Source: Agriotes lineatus
Taxonomy: Eukaryota; Arthropoda; Insecta; Coleoptera; Elateridae
Reading direction: 5' to 3'
NCBI GenBank assembly: GCA_940337035.1
Contig: CALNHX010005197.1
Location: 1 to 64,000 of the forward strand
DNA: 64,000 bases
The notes beneath the pieces were generated by a model, which worked only from the letters and a program-made list of their open reading frames with translations, had not been told where the DNA came from and did not search any database. Below are positions 10,845 to 22,859 of this stretch, one piece after another (position 1 is the first letter of the stretch; each line of letters starts with the position of its first letter). The position numbers were made by a program, and so were the translations under genes.

Positions 10845-11152
10845 AAATACATTTTCGCCCGGCCTCCTAGTATAATGCCGCGTTAATGGTAATTGAAACT
10901 TCATATTATAATGTTTGAAGAGCTAATACAAAAAAACGTTGTATGCAACACGTCCTCAAATGGCTTTAGAGGACTCATCTTCATATTACGGACTCGGCTG
11001 CGCTTCGCTCCGCCTCGTCCGGAAACATTACGACTCATCCCCTAAAGCCTTGCTTTGAGGACTAGTTACATAAAGTACTATATTAGTTGTATAGCAGTGC
11101 GCATAGCATGAATTAAATGACGTACTGTCTGATTGTCAAACTATTAAGCAAG

Positions 11153-11304
11153 ATGACAGGTTGTTGCGTATTTGGGCGTAAAAATCGCTGAGAGCAAGAG
11201 TTTATCTTAAAATCTCTCCCAAAAACTGCAACGCAAACTGAAATACATTTTGATAAAATTCAATGGGAAAGGCTCCATTACTTTATTTATTCACAATGTA
11301 AGTT
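11153..11304 (+). pseudogene. THAP-domain start of a P transposase (remnant)
   Basis: ATG at 11153 opens MTGCCVFGRKNR, then TGA where relatives have an Arg codon, then EFILKSLPK in frame. The start matches the MTGC opening of the neighbouring P relics. Only about 50 codons are recognisable. The rest of the transposase is deleted or decayed. Confidence 0.65.
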
Positions 11305-12254
11305 TCAACGTTTGTAATGTAAGTTTAAATAATCATCGTCCACTTCACGTATTAAACCACCGGGCCTGTTCCAATTCAATATTCCAATCTCATTCTAGGT
11401 TATTCGTCAAAAATTGATGTGCTCAAAAACTGCGATACAAGAATCGACATTCAAACTGTTTCAACATCCACTGAAGCGACACATTTCAGCATACCGTGAA
11501 AATTCGTAGCCAAAAGTAATTGGCTAGTTTTCGCTCTTTGCGGATATTTTTGCTAAAGCTCCGAATATAACATGCATATGTATTGGAAACATTCCTTCAA
11601 AAGAAGATGTAAGAATCAGAATGGGTAAAAGAATTGCCATAAAGAACGAGCAGTTTCATAGTGAAAGATGAGCTATTACAGGAATTAATCGATGCACTGA
11701 AGAAAGTTAAAGCGTTATATAAAAACCTGTACCTATTTGAATGTTTTACTTTTCATACAGCTGTATCATTGATTATTTAATATGGAAATTAAAATTATAG
11801 AACTTGTCCTCTTCTCTTGTAATATAGTCATTATTATATTTGTATTATCCGCAACCTCTCTTTACCGAGCGGAGTAGAGGCTGGTGCTGTGTACGCTTTA
11901 GCGTCTGAATTATTATTGAAATTATTGTCCGATTCGACAAGGACAAGACAAGTTTTTAGAAGTTATGTGGTTACTACACCACCAAAAAAGCGCTCGTAAA
12001 TTACTCAATCCGATCCATATACCGCAAAATCAGCTAACCACCAATCGGTAAACGGTAGATACCTACCAGAGCAGTTTTCGTAAATGCTTTACATTTACAA
12101 TTTATTGACGTCAAACTGACAAGTAATTAAATTCATACTAAGGAAAACAACTCCGGCCTTGAACGCTATCATTTATTTTTGGAACACTAATGGCCGCTGA
12201 CATTTGTGTTTGCCCGACTCTTATATAACTATATACAGGGACTCTATTCCCTAT

Positions 12255-14655
12255 TAGAGACCCTGTATATTAAGATTAGAGATGGGACATACAGGTGATC
12301 AATGCTGATAGGTTGGAACCAATTTCCATGGCCTGCTGAATTGTGTGACAAATGTCAAAGTGACAGCCGGCCATGGAAATTATTAATGTCATTTGACGTT
12401 TGTAGTTTTCGCTGTAATTACAAGTGGCATTCTGTTTATTTGATTTTTTATTAGTGCATTCATTCATTCATTATCTTTAGCCTCTTTGACATTTCGGTGT
12501 CAAGGATCATTATTGTTAATAAATTTTACTAAAATCACTGGCTATTCAACAGTTGGATGTAAGAATCGTTCCAGCAAGAACATTTCTGTGTTTAGGTTTC
12601 CAAAAAATTATCCTTATAAAAAAGTATGCGTAGAAAAATCTGGTATTAAGATCTTTCAGCATGAAAAATCGTGCAGATTATGCGAAGAACATTTTATACC
12701 AAACCAGTTCTTAACAACAGGCAAATCCCCATGTAAAATACTAAAATATAATGCAGTGCCATCATTATTCCACATAAACAGTTGTGGGAGCGAATTCTAT
12801 TCCGATAATGAAGATAAAAATTTTGAAAACAAAGTTACGTATAATTTTCTAGAAAAACTTAGTACTACCCCTCATTTTGACAGCGACGTTTTGGAAGTTT
12901 TTTAAATGAAAAGACATTATTGCAAATCAAAACAAAGTCATAAAGAGCGTCAACAGAAGAATAGTAATTTAAAAAAAAGTAGAGACTAGTATTAAATTAC
13001 ATTTGGAAAGAAAAAGGAAATCGGCTTTTCAAAACATCTTTGATGATGATCAAATTGAGGCAATGCATCAACAAAAAGCAAGTACTATACACCCTGGTCA
13101 AATAAAACGGTAGCAACATCTTTGAGATTAAAGTTTATTTGTGGTTCTAGTGGATATAATACAATTTGTGAACTACATTTGTCATACCCTACAAATTGCA
13201 ACCTTAAATAGAAAATTGCAAGATATCACTTTTGAGAGTGGTATTTTAGAGGATGTGTTTAATTTCCTCAAAATAAAATAAACACTCATATTAATTTGTT
13301 GTTATACATATAAAAATGAAATATACCTATACGTTATTTTAATGAAAAATAACTTTAATAACTAATAACTTCTGTAACAACTAATTTTCAGCTTTAATTG
13401 CTCCAGTATTTGTTTCCGTTGTTGAATTTCTTTACTTTCAATTCTTTTCAATTTTTATTTCATTCTACAATGGGTTTTTGCAACTCTTGCCATTCTTTTG
13501 ATACACTTGCATGACTTGTAGTATTACGAATGCTAATTGTTAGAGTATTTGGCATGGTGCAGTACTACGTGATCCACTAAAATGTAAATTTTAATATTTA
13601 TAAACTATAATTTTAAGTTGCTATATAGTACGTATAATACTGCCGTTCTTTTTATCAATATCGTCTGCATCATTTGTTCTTCCCAATAGCCTACACTTGG
13701 TGTATTGTATGTTGTCTTCAAAGTATTTCACAGTTCTCTAAAATAGATAATGTTGAACTAAAAAATAATGTGATAATTTTGAAATAGATACCATTCCTAT
13801 AGATAGAATTTTGGGCATTTTTTCTGTGTGTTGATTTATTAGCAATTTGTCACTTCTTCCACACAGCGTTTTCAACATCGCTTTGGGGAGAATTGCGCAT
13901 TTCCGCTTCTTCTATACAACGTTTAGAAGTAACAGCATACGTATAGTTGAAAATGATGCTGAAACGTAAAAGTCCCTTAATCAATCATATCAAATAACTT
14001 TCTGACTACTCTAACAACTTTAGTTACCTTTTTGTTGCTGCTCTGTTTGATTAACATGATTAATTGCAATATTTTTACACCGTCAGAGTAATCGCCCATT
14101 GGACAAGTTATACCGGGAGTCCATATTTTCACAGCTGATTGCAATGTTCTTACATCTTTTGAAATGAATTTGTAACTAACTATACGTAAATCCAAACTGA
14201 AACAATTTTAAGGTTAGTTTTCGCGCTCATTGAACCCACACTCGACTCGTTCAATCTACTCGACGCCAGGAATAAATTCATCACGTTTGGTTCGTAATTC
14301 GAACTACAAACGAACAGAATGCACTTCACACAAACGAAACCATTTTCTTGCACTAAGTAAGTCTGAGTAGCCTAACGAACAAAACTTTAGAAAGAAACTG
14401 TAATTAAATGTGAATAGATAATTTATACCTATCTACAGTCTGTAAAATCCAACTATAAAAATCAGACGCAATTTTTATTGATAATGAATAATTATTTTCG
14501 TTATTTGACATTTAGAAATTTGTCGTGTTAAGTAGATGTCAGTTTGGTAATGACTTCTTGAAATTTTGTTTGAAAAACAGAAACTGATCAACTTAGCCTT
14601 GGAAACTGGTTCCACTTGTCCCACCTCTTATCTTACTTAATATACAGGGCCTCTA
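12255..14655 (+). mobile_element. P element, 2.4 kb, degenerate
   Basis: Ends are TAGAGACCCTGTATATTAAG and the complement of TAGAGGCCCTGTATATTAAG, both followed by (A)GATNAGAGNTGGGACA. TTCCCTAT flanks both sides. It carries the THAP/P transposase relic at 12534-13300. From 13300 to 14655 I see no further coding region apart from short unrecognised frames. Confidence 0.85.
12534..13300 (+). pseudogene. P-element transposase relic, start codon and zinc ligand lost
   Basis: Alignment with the other MTGC-starting relics places the start at 12534, where ATC stands for ATG. The next residues are TGYSTVGCKNRSS, so the first zinc Cys is now Tyr. The remaining THAP ligands are present (GC, CRLCEEHF) with YNAVPSLF after them. 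The frame runs to 12905. Downstream, shifted pieces such as RLKFICGSSGYNTI (about 13123-13165) resemble the HTH/leader part of P transposases. The catalytic core is absent. Confidence 0.8.
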
Positions 14656-14940
14656 TTCCCTATTACAGTGGCTATATACAAGACAGTGTGGCCATACGAT
14701 TGTTGGCAGCCATTTTCAGGCAAATTTGAGCGTAGAGATATACAGTGCCTTTAGAAATAATTGAACGTTTTTGAGTGGTCATTATTTTGGCGCTAGTTAT
14801 TTTAACTAGTTGATGTTAGCTGCACGTGCAGTGTTATGTTTGAACATTGACATTTTCCATTGGCGTTCGTTCATGGTGCTTTAAGGTGTTGCATGAAGTT
14901 TACAACCGGTTTCAGTTATGGTAGTTTACAATACAACTAA

Positions 14941-16370
14941 ATGCCGTCTTCCTGTTCCCTGTCTCCAAACCTCCCTGTCCTGTGCTTGGTCTTCTTCCAG
15001 GTTCCTCTCCTCCATGGCTCTCCGAATACCCTCATTCACGGTTTGTGTGGTCTACCTCTTTTTTTCGTACCCGGCGGCGACCATTTAAAGATCTTCATAG
15101 GCCACGTCGTCTCCTCCATTCTCATCAGATGACCAAACCAGTTTAACGCTTTCCGTTCAGTTCTGTCCACAACTCATTCTGGTGCGTCCATTCTGCGTCT
15201 TATTTCCTCGTTCGTCACTCTATCTCGTCTCGATACCTTTCCGCTTTTTCGTCCATTTGAACTGTGTCTAGTCTTCGTTTCATTTCCGCTGTTACAGTCC
15301 ATACCTCACTGCCATAACATAGCATCGACTCTACCATTACTTCACCTATTCTTTTTTACTTCCTTTTACAATAAAGGAAGTATTGGATTCACCCCAAAAA
15401 TTCGAAATTGAGTTTTCAACAGATTCTTCACGTTTTAGAGTCCCCTGAACCTAAAAAACATATTTTTTTTCATTGGTCTGTCTGTCTTTCTGTGTGTGTG
15501 TCTGTGTGTGTGTCTGTGAACAGAATATCTCAAAAACAAAAAGAGGTATGGCGTTGAAACTTCATATATAAGTATTGTGTACTATGTAGATGAGACAGCA
15601 AGCTTTTGAAGAAAATCGCATAACCGGAAGTAGGTGTTTACTCTTGTGATTTTTCTGTTTTTTTCGATTTTTTCAAAAACGGCTCTAACGATTTTTTTTA
15701 AACTTTACATTTTTATTACATTTTTAATGTGTATTGATGTGAGATAGGTGATTTTCGAGTTGAATACTTCTAAAGTGGGTTTCTTTTGTTTTTTTTTTCT
15801 ATTTTGTTTATTAACTCCTATTTTAAATAAAACACCTGGTATATTATTACATTTTCGAATTCACCTTAAAATTATAGAGAAAATTTGTCTCTTCAACTAA
15901 CGCTCTATTTTGTACCGTTTTTGTAGAATTTGTAATTTTTGAAAATTTTTGACAAATTTTTAAAAATTAAAAATGAAATTTTTGGCTAATTATAAGATCA
16001 CTGTAAAAGGAAGTTGTGTGAGTGTATCACACCAGATTTTTTGTTTTTGTTAGAGATAGTATTGTCCCATCAAATTGATTTCAAGCATCCCATTATCTTC
16101 TTACTTTGTACTATTCGAGTTTTGATCTCTTCTGTTCCCAAACCTTTTTCATCGATTGTATTGTAGCACCGAGGTATTTAAACCTTTCTACTTGTCTTAC
16201 TGCGACATTTCATTTCTTAAGACTTCATAGTGTGCTTCCGAGTTGATTACTAAATAGATATTCCATTTTCTCTAAACTTATGATAAAGCCCCATTCATCG
16301 TAGCACCTTTTTCATACATTCCAAGTCGAACGCATCTTGTGCTATTAGGTACAACAATAGCACAATTCTA
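14941..16370 (-). pseudogene. LINE reverse transcriptase C-terminal fragment, split
   Basis: On the minus strand, 16370-16050 gives LGS/ATIDEKGLGTEEIKTRI-like text and 15350-14941 gives RRDRVTNEEIRRRM, LNWFGHLMRMEETTWP and KKRGRPHKPW. This is the region after the RT fingers and palm in RTE/R1-like LINEs, with GRP near the end. Several stops are present. The two parts are contiguous apart from the inserted repeat at 15358-16045. No endonuclease or YxDD part remains. Confidence 0.75.
15358..16045. mobile_element. Short non-autonomous repeat, ACTTCCTTTTACA / TGTAAAAGGAAGT ends
   Basis: ACTTCCTTTTACAATAAAGG at the left matches TGTAAAAGGAAGT at about 16012-16024 in inverse. The right end is followed by a small GTGTGAGTGTATCACACC hairpin. 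The insert separates two parts of the LINE fragment. It contains a TG-rich tract (about 15480-15517). The class is uncertain: the terminal hairpin would suit a Helitron-like or other non-autonomous element. Confidence 0.55.
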
Positions 16371-16656
16371 AATTGTGACATTTAAATACTGTGCAGAATA
16401 TTAGTTTTTCAGGGCAATAGATGATAAAATTTCACCCGCTTGCGACGCTAATGAATTATTTGACACTGACAATTTACACTTGTCAGATTTGAAAGGTTTT
16501 ATTTTCTTCCATAACCAAATGAACAGGTTCTACCAACCTCTTTGAGAACAACTTAGAAGTAACTAAATATTTTGCCTGTTAATGGCGGATATTCGCGTTG
16601 ACCAATAGCGGCGAAGACATCCCTATGGCCACACTGTCTTGTATAAAGCCACTGTA

Positions 16657-16720
16657 TTCCCTGTATATACAGGTACTCTATACCCTATTACAGTGGCTTT
16701 ATATAGACAGTGGCGACAGT
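16657..16720. repeat. Abutting P-type ends at the right side of the array
   Basis: In order: TTCCCTGT, ATATACAGGTACTCTA (a bare right end), TACCCTAT, then TACAGTGGCTTTATATAGAC as a new left end followed by AGTGGCGACAG. The element starting at 16689 has no visible right end, so it is truncated or extends into unrecognised sequence up to about 16925. Confidence 0.7.
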
Positions 16721-17468
16721 GATAATTCTTAGGATCTCTGGAACCGACTATTAGGAATACCACGTACGTGTTACTATTATAATTATTTTTTAAATATAAC
16801 ATATAATTTTAAAGGTTTTATTCAATTGCCATTTGCAACGATGTAATAACATGCCTCCATAAATAACGTAACGAACATTTTCTACACTTTTTATTTTTGG
16901 GAATAACTCGTAAAAAGTTTATTTTTTGTCATTGAGCAAGCGGATATGGTGCCAGTTCATAATTCATATAATTTGTAAGCTCTTCATCGGTTTTTTAAAA
17001 ACACAATCACATTGAAACAGCAGCAAGGGATCAACAAGAATCACATCGTCATGAATTTTAATTTTGTTATTTTTCGCCAATAGAGGATTTATTTTATCTT
17101 TCCTTTATAATTTCAAATCGCGTAAATTTTTTCCTTCTGTTTCCTTAAAACCTTCTTCAAAAGCATCGTAACAATTTATATCTTTATCTCCAGTCATTTC
17201 GGCAGCAATGGACATAATAGCATCTGTATCAGGAAAAGGGCTGTGTTGTTTGAAGAAGTCCACCAATATTTTTACATCGATATCATCCCTTTCTATTCTA
17301 GCATCTGTCGAATCACTGTGTTAATGACTTTTATTGAAAGATATATCACAAAAATTTTCTATGCCTTCAATAATATCTTGACTATAAATAACTCCTCTTA
17401 TCCATTTATATACTATACTTTCAGTGGCACCACGTTTAAAAGGACCTCCTTCGACGCTATTTCCTTTC

Positions 17469-17935
17469 TAGCCCAGTCATATTAGGGGTTTCACCTCGGA
17501 ATGAAAGACAATAAGCTGCATTGGTATAAACCTTTATTTTGGCGTTCTAAATTAATAATGTCTCAAAAGTCTCATATAATCTCGTGTCCGCGTCTTAAGA
17601 TATTCAAGGTCAAAGGTCGCAAAAATAGGTTTTTCGCGAATATTTCGGTTCCTATAGCTTAAATGACATTTTTACCTATTATGAAAATTGTAGAGTATAA
17701 AATTCTCTACAACTTTTGTTCGAACTTTTTTTTCATACGAGTAACCGTTCTCGAGGTAGAGCGTCGAGAGTGCGCAGCGCACTGCCATATATGGCTTAAT
17801 GCAAGGTCAAGCATGAGTCACGATTAATCGTACGTTGTGAGAAGTTAATTATTCACTAAAATATGAAACTTATGTAATAACGGCTCTTATTTATATTCAA
17901 ATTATTAATTATTTATAATTAATTAAAATAAATAA
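17469..17935. repeat. Left terminal inverted repeat of element A
   Basis: Mirrors 22860-23355 over about 450 bp, including ACCTCGGAATGAAAGA, GTGTCCGCGTCTTAAGATAT and TGCGCAGCGCACTGCCATAT. It ends in TAATTATTTA-rich sequence. Noncoding. Confidence 0.9.
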
Positions 17936-18175
17936 TTTAATTATTTACATTTAATTATTTATATTTAACTATTTCCATTATATATGTTATATAATTCTAT
18001 TTTTAATTCTAGATATTGTAATTGTATTTTAAGGTAAAAAGGGATTAAGAAAATATATATTTTTCGATATATTTTTATTTATCATTATTCATTATACAAA
18101 TTATACATTTATGACAATATAAGAATTTTTTTTATCTGGAATGAAAAATTGTAAATGGTTATAAGAAATTTTAGT

Positions 18176-21100
18176 TTAATTTTCTTCTTCTTCATCATCG
18201 TCTTCTTCTGGTTGCTCAAAATTAATTTCATTATCATCATCGTCGCTATCAATTATATATACATCTTCAAGGACTTCGGATTCATATGGACATTCTTCAT
18301 CGGGATCATTTGTACATATAGACGCATTGAGGCAAGCTTGTCCATTGCACTGCCCACATGCTACTGAACATTTCAAACCCGATTTCCTGCATCCACAGCG
18401 TGGACCGCAACCATTTTTGCAGTTACAAAAAATTATATTCAGTAGTTCAGTTGGTGCTGGGGGTAATAACGTAGTGATCGGTTCCAGGAATTCACATTGT
18501 TGCATCCAGCCCCATTCTTGGGGTTCTAAATCCTTTCCTAACCAGGTTTGAATTTGGTAATAAACACGATTAATGTGTTGCTGAGCTGCTACACTTGGTG
18601 GAAGACTTGATAATTGCACAGGTTTATTCAGCTTTGTTAATTTGATGAATTGCGTGTAGCGGAAATGATCAATATTGTCCTCAGATGTTGGAGCAGTATA
18701 TATTGCCAACAAGATGAGTACTCCATGTTTGAATAATGTTTGTACGGGGTAGTTTTTCAGCCAGTTTATCCAAATTGGGAAGTTTCTCCAATGTTCTAGT
18801 AACACTTTTTTTTCCTTTTTTAAAAAGTGCAAAAGTCGTGTCACAACCACTAAATGCGTGTAAAAATAAAATGTGTTTTTTAGAACGAGGATATTGATCA
18901 AAACTTTTAGATGAATATATTTGTGTCTTAACATTGCCTTTGCCAACTTTTTTAAAGAAAATTTCCTGGTTATGTGATTGAGTACGTCCAATTAAAATAA
19001 CAAGTAAATCAATATCTTCACCAAACGGCAGTCTTTTGATGTTTTGATTCTGCAATAGCTGTTTCGATGATAAGGACATCGGCGTCATCTCTGGCTTGTT
19101 TCGTTGTAATGTTGACAGTTTTAAATTTCTCAACAAGCATATCAATAAGTTGTTTTTTATTAAATCAATTTGATAAAAATTTCTCTTGGCTGATTGGAAC
19201 AATCATTGTTTCGTCAAAACAAACTTCATATGATTTTGAAAGTGCAACTGTTCTTCTACGTTGTTCCATTGCTTTAATATTTTTACTATAATCCGAGTAT
19301 CCGTCAAATATAACAACAATACTTGAGCCATAATGTGTTTGCAAATATTTAATGTATTTATCTAAAATAACAGAGAAAGTATCGCTCCATACGACGCGAT
19401 GCAGAAGAAATCCTCCATCGATAATATATATTATATTATTTTCATCAAGATCGATATCGACAGGTATCATATTGTCATATAATGTTGCTTTCGTGGTTTT
19501 TGTCATGCCATTACTATCAAATAAAGATGTCGGATATGGGCTTAATTCATATTGAAGATATTCTTGCAGATTGCTTTCGAACTTTTTGCTTACAGTTATT
19601 CTTTGAAAAAGTAGCAATGGATCTACAGAGACTTTACAATTATTAATGTTGATAGGTTTGTTAACAGCTGAAAGCGGCAACACCTTGTCGCTGCGTTTTA
19701 ACTTGATCTCATTAGAGTTCAAATCAGTTATCTTAACCATAGATTGTAATCCGATTTTATGAGCACTGTGACAATTAATTTGATCATTTCCAACGATTCC
19801 TGAAGCTAAGGATACCAACTGTTTAGTCTTTGGAAACGGATAATGAAGCGTAAACCAATCAACTAGTTTACTCACATCAGTATCATCTCTTTTTATTCGT
19901 GAATCTCTAGCATCAACGTGTTGGTCCACAGAATCAAAAGAAATGTTACAAAATCTTTCAATTTCTTCACAAATTGTATTCGTGGCATACATAGCATAAA
20001 CCCACTTACATAAAACACTTTCTTGTGTACTTCGACCTCGAGACACTCCTCCTTCTGTCTTCATAGATTTCATAAGACTTTGCTCGATTACCATGTCTGT
20101 CCATGTACCAGAATTAAATTTTTCAGTTCGTTTTACAGTGAAGAATCCATTTTTAAAGTTCTCAAATGTCTGTTGATCCATTGTGTCTTCCAACTTCATC
20201 ATATCTTGAAGATATAAATGAGCAGATTTTGCATATAAGAAATGGCCACCAGCATGAAAATACGGTAGAATTTTTCGCACTGCATCAAGATGTTCTTTAA
20301 AAAGCCCCAGTCTTTCAGCGCGAATAAAATCTAGTGCTGTTGATACCATTTCAAAATATTGTACCCATAACTGTGCTGTGGGACCTCGTGCTTTTAATTC
20401 ATTCAGTTTATCTTGAAATTGATCAATTAACGAGTTTGAGGTACTTGCACACCCTTCAACATCTTCGTAAGAAACATCGCGACACGTTATCTGTTCAATT
20501 AACTCATCTAACATACAACCTTCAATATTCATGTCTTCAAAAATTATCATTGATAATGCAAGTCGTAATAATGTATGGCCTCTGATACTTCTTGCATATG
20601 CGTTACCGTTTAACATTTTGTCGACCGAATTTGCAGCATATATTGTACTTAGAGCTTCCTTGAGACCACTTCCGTCCATTATATACCCTATGCATCCAAG
20701 AAAAGACATGAGCATATGAAATCCTCCTAGTTTGACAACTGTTTTAGACAAGTCTGAGTTTGCATCTGACGCAGCAATCATTTCACGTGCTTTGGAGTGG
20801 TTGGTCAAAAGTAATTATACACGTTTTTTGTCCATGCGACTTAGCAATATTTATAGCACAATGTAAAGTGGTATAAATTGTGTCTAAATTGCTGGCAGGA
20901 TGATCAATGAATGGTAGAAATATAACCCGAGAAGTTGAAAAATTCAGATTATTTTTCGTAAGTTGTTGAAGATAGCCATTCCACCCTGGCAATGGTGAAA
21001 TATTCTTCCACTTTCCATATAACCACAAAAAATCAACTGCATTCAAATTTTTTCCAATTAGTACTTGATCATCATGTAGATTTTGGACTTTAATCTTGCT

Positions 21101-22568
21101 GTACCCAGGTACGCCTGGCTTTTCATATGCTAAAAGGGAAACATGTGATATTGCTGCCAATTCTTTTGCACTTGGTTTAGCTATACATTTTTTTATGCGT
21201 TCATCATAAATAGCAGCTTCTTTCGGAGTAACTATTTTTATCATTCCCATAACCTGTAGCGTATTATTACCGTCAAGAGTACTGACATTAATATCAGCAT
21301 TGTCTCCAACATATTGTACCAGCGCACCTGACTCCGATGGTAAAATACGAGGCTGAGGGTGATAAACTGCTGAAACTTCATACTGTACATTACTACTATA
21401 CGGAGCAGCAAATCCCAAAGTGGATAAAACATCTAATAATTTTTTAGATCCATATCTTCTGTGAAGAAATACAGAGAGGCCTAATAAGAGCTGTGATGAA
21501 AATGACCGTTCTCGTATCGAAGCCATTATTGCGTGACTTATAGATGTGCATTTTGTTTTTAAATGATCTATTTGTCCTTTTCTATTTTTTAATATAATCT
21601 CATTTAAAAAATGTAATAATGTTTTTGGAATTTCTTCATTAACATTATCTAACATTTTATTCGGAGGTGGATAAGTCTTCGTTTCAACTACAGATGATCT
21701 AATATCTTCCCTTATAATAGCCGCAGCAGCTTCTACAATCCGTAATCGTTCTTCTTCAGGAGTATTTTTTTTATTCTCGTACCAACATTTCGATAATACA
21801 TTAACTTGTGTATCACGAAACGATATGATAGTAAATTATTCTATCTTTTTTGTAATGATGATATCAGTTAAATACTTTTGTTGCAGTCTTGTGATGATTG
21901 TTTTATCATCGGGGACATACTCCGTAGGGATATCCTTAAGTTCCTTCAATGTAAATTGAGAATCTTCATTACTTTCTATATAATAAAAAATCTTCTTCAT
22001 TGCTTGGGTGACTTGATCATCTTGACGAGGCTTCCTATCTGCAGATGGTGCTCGATTTGAAAAATTCGTAGAGCAAATCGTGTGATACTTTGCTTCAGCA
22101 GCAATCAAATCATACTCACAAAGTATACGATCTTTTACTAATGCTCCTAAGGAATCGTTTCGATTTTCTGCTTTTTTAATGACATTGTCTTTGAATGCAA
22201 GAGTACTTACATTACTAATTGTGCGCCTGTACTTCTCTTTTTTTCTCTGCTACTTCATCAGCTTCTTGGCCACAAAATAAGCATAATATTTTAAAATCGA
22301 ATACTTCATTCCTTTTTTTACGAGCTGCACTTGATGTTGAAGGTTCACCCTCTTCTATGCGTCGTTTAGATGCTGCAATAGAATTTCTACTAATGTACAC
22401 TTTTCGACAATCACTATGCACATTCCCAGAACTTAAAGAATTTAAATAGTTTATATGACCATAATTTCTTTCGATACTCGCATTTTTTAAAGTTTGTAAA
22501 CCACGCACAACATTCACAGAAACATTTTCTGAAAGTGACTTGTTACATATGAAACACAAATCAGCCAT
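18176..22568 (-). pseudogene. AcademX-like transposase with FEN1/XPG-like nuclease and Cys-rich tail
   Basis: About 1,460 codons starting MADLCFICNKSL. Domains in order: a zinc-binding region of four pairs (CFIC, VHSDC, CLFC, YHTIC; about 1-160), IPTEYVPDDKTIITRLQQKY, and a core with QYVGDNADINVSTLDGN and CIITFDQPL (candidate DDE acids), then LGGFHMLMSFLGCIGYIMDG. Next comes a FEN1/XPG-like nuclease: IIYIIDGGFLLHRVV and VVIFDGYSDYSKNIK with EQRRR, then DADVLI and EDIDLLVILIGR. The end is a CXC/tesmin-like cluster (CNCKNGCGPRCGCRKSGLKC) and an acidic tail. Frameshifts lie near 22215, 21836, 20800 (right after FDQPL), 19180 and 18990, so it is inactive as read. Assignment to Academ rests on the known DDE plus XPG pairing. 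The stop codon is at 18176-18178. Confidence 0.75.
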
Positions 22569-22859
22569 AGCTCTTAAGATCATACGTCCGTCGTTGCGAA
22601 GACACAATTTTAAACTATGGAATAAACTTGGTTAATAGAAAGTGGCCTCAACTATACAATAAAACATCTGCTCCGGCTTACTATAAATAGATAAGGTTGT
22701 AGGGTAGGGGCCCGCATGTCCAGGTATACTCTCTAATATAAGTATTGAAGAATTTACACGTTTTAAAGAAAAAAATACATAATATTTCTTTAGCGTAAAA
22801 TTCAATTAAGATATACAATGTAGAATCAAAAATATAATTATATAAAATATGTAATATAA

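Larger units (their letters stand above)
8224..12246. mobile_element. Degenerate P element with nested 1.2 kb palindrome
   Basis: The left end TAGAGTCCCTGTATA is split by the TA-flanked palindrome at 8239-9421 and resumes GTACGATAAGAGTCGGGCAA. The right end is the complement (TTGCCCGACTCTTATATAAC.. to CTCTA 12246). TTCCCTAT flanks both ends. The interior holds a THAP relic (11153) and hairpins at about 9688-9772 and 10645-10844. AGATGTGCGGCAACTAAA occurs twice (about 9613 and 10604). Most of the 2.8 kb of native interior is noncoding. Confidence 0.8.
14664..16656. mobile_element. P-type element (2.0 kb), TACAGTGGC termini
   Basis: Ends are TACAGTGGCTATATACAAGA and the complement of TACAGTGGCTTTATACAAGA, both continuing CAGTGTGGCCATA. 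TTCCCTAT is on the left and TTCCCTGT on the right. The right subterminal TTTTGCCTGTTAATGGCG also occurs at the end of the P element near 40490, linking the two. It has been invaded by a LINE fragment, itself invaded by another repeat. Confidence 0.85.

Noticed and set aside
20023..20719. Plus-strand open frames of 60-83 codons
   Set aside because: They are shadows opposite the Academ A transposase coding region.
18176..22568. Possibility that the FEN-like/CXC protein is a host gene
   Set aside because: It sits between long terminal inverted repeats, is inserted in a homologous element, and has several frameshifts.
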